DNA of 64,000 nt, taken from positions 4,402,064 to 4,466,063 of the forward strand of contig OW051468.1 in NCBI GenBank assembly GCA_932521025.1, in the 5' to 3' direction. This stretch comes from Oscheius onirici. Lineage: Eukaryota > Nematoda > Chromadorea > Rhabditida > Rhabditidae. Shown piece by piece: positions 61,101-64,000 of this stretch. The translations under genes and the position numbers were made by a program. Position 1 is the stretch's first letter, and the number at the start of each line of letters is the position of its first letter. The notes beneath the pieces were generated by a model. The model saw only the letters and a program-made list of their open reading frames with translations. It was not told the origin of the DNA and made no database searches.

Positions 61101-63938
61101 TTCCTGAAAAGTTTTTAGTTACAAGGTTGCCAACGCCCTTCCAGGGCTAAAGTAGAAGTTCATGACTTCGCTCTGTCACTGAGCCCTAGTCGTGGTTTCC
61201 TTTTCGTTACTTTCCTCCAGTCACTCTTCACGATCCTCCACCCGCTCCCTCCCAAGCCTAATTTCAAAATGTAGGACCTGAAGTTCCTAGCTTTAGTGAG
61301 TCTCAGCCCTACTCTCCCTTCGCTTTTCCCCTTGTAGCTATGTTCCAGTCACACAGTCCCATCAAGAAACTACCAAGGTGTTAGAACACTTCGCGCACTT
61401 GCTTTTCCTGTCGCGACTTGTTAAAAACTAATTTTTGCACAAAGCTCCTTATCCTCAATTAGAGCTTCAGACACACAGACGCGAGAGCAATTTAAAATAG
61501 ACAAGTTGTGCTACGCCCCTCCGGGGCTAAGTGATCTAGTTTTCTCCTTTTCAAAACATATAACAGTTAACAGTTTGCTGTTTGATCCCTCTCCAGATCA
61601 ATTAATAGATAAGACTAGTGTGCTTAAATACTGTACACGAATCAAAAATACAATCTGCAAGGTCTGAAAGTACAGAGACAGATCTCTGTTCCTCTGTTTC
61701 TGTCCCCCAGTCCCTCCGTCTCTGTCTATCTGTCCTCCTGTCCCTCTCTGTCTCACTATCCCTCTCTGTACCTCTCTATCCGACTGTCCCCCAGTCCCTG
61801 TTTCTAATTTCTCGACGCTTTCTCTCTGGCCACCCTTGCATTCTGCAATGTGCTCATCCCTTCCCGGTTTTCTCGTATCCCTGTCCGTACTCCTGTTCTC
61901 CCCTATCCCTGTTCTCTTGTTCACCCCGTTGGAACTAAAGTTATTCTCTGTTCTTTTGAATTGGTTTCCCCCTTAAACGCGTATTCCTAACCCACTTGAT
62001 TTTCTACTGTCTGGAACCTCCCCAGTCAAAAGTAATCAAAATCCACTTGCAAATTGACTTGTCTAAACTTGTTACATTAACCCTTACCACTGAATTGTGC
62101 ACACATTGCTCCATTTTGATTGCCAATTAAAGCTTCCGACAGACAGAACGCGAGAGCATTTTTAAGTGGATTTTGTGTAAAAAAAAGTTTTTGTATAAAC
62201 AAGCTTTCCAGAGAAACACTTTCCGACTAGCTCGTCAAACTAGGTTTGTTGTCGCTTCTGCTCCTCAAAAACAGTTTGCAGTGGAAAATGAACGGTAGTG
62301 GAGATTTCGCCATGCCGACGACTCCGGCAGTCATAAAGAATAGCATCTTTACGGATGACGGCGGAATCAGAGCCGGTCGCGATATGCTGCGCACACCCAA
62401 GAGGAAGAATTCTCCTCTATTCGACTCGGATCCGACCTGGGCTCCCAAGAAACGCTCTCCGGCCATCAGGACCCGCAATTTTGAAGACGAAGAACAGCAG
62501 CCTCGTTTCGTGCCCAGACGCCTGTTCCACGAGTCGAAACAGACGGAAATGCTTGGAAAACGTCATCAGGAGGCACAGGACACGCCCGATGTGAAGCGCA
62601 CTCGTCTCGAGGACGACAATCTACCGGCACCACCACCTTCGCCCGAAATGATGAAGCAATCGGAAAGAAGAGGAACAGCAGCTTATTCAAGACTTGTTGT
62701 CCATGTTTTGCGGACAATAAACTATTGTAGAGTGACTTACAATGAATTCCTCTTCGCGGGAAATTTTCATAGACTCCTTTCTCTTGCTCATATTCTCCTT
62801 CTTCTTCATCGGCGGCTCTTCGTTTCGATCTTCCTCTTCCAGAAACTCGTCGTTGAATGAAACGGTCAAAATCTTCTTCGGAGTACGCGGTTTCGGTGCC
62901 TTATCTGGACGTTGTTTTGGAGACGTCTTCGACTTTTTCGGAACTGGCTCGTCCTTTTCCTAAATTTGTAATGTTTGAATAAGCAAGAATAAGATCAAGG
63001 CAGTTGGTTTTTTTCTTATTTTAAAGACATAAGGGCGCTGTAAAATGGCAAAAATGCCATAAAACAAAATGCCATAAAACAAAACTAGATGTTAGATTAG
63101 TTTTGATAAAAACCTACCACAAATTCATCACTTTTTTTCTTCGGACTAGGCTTCTTTTCAGTCATTTTGTTGGAACTGCCGAAGAATTCAGCAGTAGTGA
63201 CTTTTCGGAGTCCAGAATCGACAGGAGCTGAAATTAACGAGAACTTCTAAAATATTAAAGACCTATGGTGTCTGTGGCTGATTGTTTGTTTGTCCATGGC
63301 CACGAGAGCAAGTCAATAGTTGTCAGGATTAGGTAACAAGTCACTTTTGAACTTAGAGTTTTTACAGACTTCGGCTTCTATTGTGTAGAGTTAAGTAGAA
63401 AGCTTTAGAAAACGGTAAGAAACAGGTTGAAAAGTTGGGCGTACGACGCCGTCAGGCGACGAAGTCGTCTGGTTACACATTAAAAAGTACCTTTCGACTT
63501 GATCTCTGGAACGATCTTCGTCATTGCAGCCAACGTCAGCTTATTCTGTCCGGGAAGAAGTTGTCCTTTCTTGGACTTTTTCGGAAGAGGTTCTTCTTCA
63601 CTTTCGCTTTCTGACGAGACCACCACAGATTCCTCTTTGTCGCTTGAAGGTACCACAACTGGTTTCTTCCTTTGCTGTTTTTTGGGAGAAGGAGAAGCTT
63701 CGCTGTCACTCGAAATGAAGGCCTTCTTTCTACCTGACTGTTTCTTCGGAAGGCTTGGAGTTGGAGACAATAGACGAAAGGACTTTGCTCTGCGAGGAAT
63801 AACTTCCTCGTCATCAGAATCTAAATTTTTCGGGTTAGAAGTTACAATTTTTATACCGAGAATTGTAGACTTTCTCTTGACAGACTTCGGTTTGAACTTC
63901 TGCATCGACTTGGGAATAGGAGACTCGCCATCAGCTGA
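58199..63938 (-). CDS. RFC1: Replication factor C large subunit RFC1 (5' end beyond the window)
   Basis: RFC1 is the large ATPase of the clamp loader that places PCNA on DNA. N-terminal exons (63490-63938, 63118-63231, 62741-62959) are Lys/Ser-rich with TTAEFFGSSNK, resembling the RFC1 SVLDYFGTGS motif. After a 1,637-base intron (61104-62740) the AAA+ core begins: LPWVDKYKPKTTSQLVGQHG, FKAALLSGSPG/VGKTTCAHMA (Walker A, split by an intron), FVEMNASDVRNKKHLEAQIA, HHVLIMDEVDGMSGNEDRAG (Walker B), IPIICICNDR, then DVRQVIYNLQMRS. The RFC1 C-terminal domain follows (FFVDYGIMPLFVQENYLNMK, PSWLGKNSTSGKRQRLMRQL, VKAALTRALNKKHRTLPYHL) and a Gly/Arg tail ending GRGSRGGKK. No BRCT domain is seen between the N-terminal exons and the AAA+ core, where it normally lies. 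Confidence 0.94.
61121..61500 (+). repeat. Dispersed repeat R1, short-type copy in the RFC1 intron
   Basis: Starts ACAAGGTTGCCAACGCCCTT CC and ends GACGCGAGAGCAATTTAAAA. It shares its first third with 38955-39225 (CAAGGTT..CAACGCC, GGGCTAAAGT) and its last third with 40375-40522. It abuts the next copy head-to-tail. Confidence 0.85.
61501..62180 (+). repeat. Dispersed repeat R1, long copy in the RFC1 intron
   Basis: Starts ACAAGTTGTGCTACGCCCCT and ends AACGCGAGAGCATTTTTAAG. It is the inverted counterpart of 6330-7000, with the same low-complexity centre of repeated CCCTSTSTS words. No coding frame beyond low-complexity Leu/Ser/Pro tracts. Confidence 0.85.
62288..62720 (+). CDS. Small nested gene in an RFC1 intron, opposite strand; C-terminal frame disrupted
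   Basis: From ATG 62288 the frame reads MNGSGDFAMPTTPAVIKNSI, FTDDGGIRAGRDMLRTPKRK, then WAPKKRSPAIRTRNFEDEEQ, RRLFHESKQTEMLGKRHQEA and RTRLEDDNLPAPPPSPEMMK, about 124 residues of charged, probably nuclear, sequence with SP/TP sites. In this frame no stop occurs before the RFC1 exon. In the +1 frame a natural-looking end appears (NRKEEEQQLIQDLLSMFCGQ, stop 62718-62720), with AATAAA overlapping the stop (62716-62721). The real protein may use a short intron or the sequence may carry a one-base error. I do not recognise the family. The gene starts about 110 bases after repeat R1 and ends 20 bases before the RFC1 exon. Confidence 0.5.
63277..63365 (+). repeat. Dispersed repeat R2, copy 2, within an RFC1 intron
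   Basis: Matches 19157-19250 (TGTTTGTCCATGGCCACGAG, AGGATTAG, GTCACTTTTGAACTTAGAGT). It lies in the RFC1 intron at about 63232-63489. Confidence 0.65.
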
Positions 63939-64000
63939 AAATGTTATTTGAGACGAAATCTACTGAAGGACAAACATTCGCTCATTACTTCTAAGAGGTC

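Noticed and set aside
61598..61938. Overlapping frames of about 105 residues on both strands
   Set aside because: They fall in the CCCTGT-type low-complexity core of repeat R1 and read as simple-sequence peptides.
63000..63110. Tandem AATGCCATAAAACAA words in an RFC1 intron
   Set aside because: Only about three imperfect units. Too short to call a microsatellite or CRISPR-like array.

Overview
The window is nuclear DNA from a compact animal genome, most likely a nematode. Introns are short and mostly end in TTTCAG. There is a cuticlin-type ZP gene and an intronless gene built on QSAYFGV and STMTAVG repeats, which I recall from the nematode sperm-specific SSQ family. Many genes sit a few hundred bases apart, head-to-tail on one strand, and several start codons lie just after a TTTTCAG-like acceptor. 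This fits trans-splicing and operons, but that is inference.

Layout. 1-13 kb, minus strand: RalGAP alpha (runs off the left edge), LST8 (mTOR complex subunit), Rho kinase ROCK, and a gene resembling only the N-terminus of INO80. 14-28 kb, plus strand: supervillin-like actin regulator, a secreted-type D-aspartate oxidase, a cuticlin-like ZP protein and a small TIL-domain protein. 27.2-31.8 kb: gene-poor and repeat-bearing. 31.8-36.6 kb, plus strand: a CED-1/Draper/MEGF10 engulfment receptor. 36.9-37.7 kb: a long foldback repeat carrying tRNA-Met-like sequence. 38.5-43.9 kb, plus strand: a SESTD1-like SEC14/spectrin-repeat gene whose first intron holds the SSQ-like gene between copies of a dispersed repeat. 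44.1-50.9 kb, minus strand: TAF1. 51.3-53.5 kb, minus strand: an unrecognised coiled-coil protein, divergent from WDR11 (53.8-58.0 kb, plus). 58.2 to beyond 63.9 kb, minus strand: RFC1, whose large intron holds two copies of the same dispersed repeat and a small opposite-strand gene, at the place where the BRCT domain would be expected.

Most genes are housekeeping or cell-biological: mTOR/Ral signalling (LST8, RalGAP), actomyosin control (ROCK, supervillin, SESTD1), cell-corpse uptake (CED-1), transcription and replication (TAF1, RFC1). The unusual signals are the nested genes, the truncated INO80-like gene, the BRCT-less RFC1 model, and a repeat family whose copies sit beside or inside several of these genes. 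No prokaryotic, viral, CRISPR or rRNA features were seen. Spans given for spliced genes include introns. Exon limits were read by eye.
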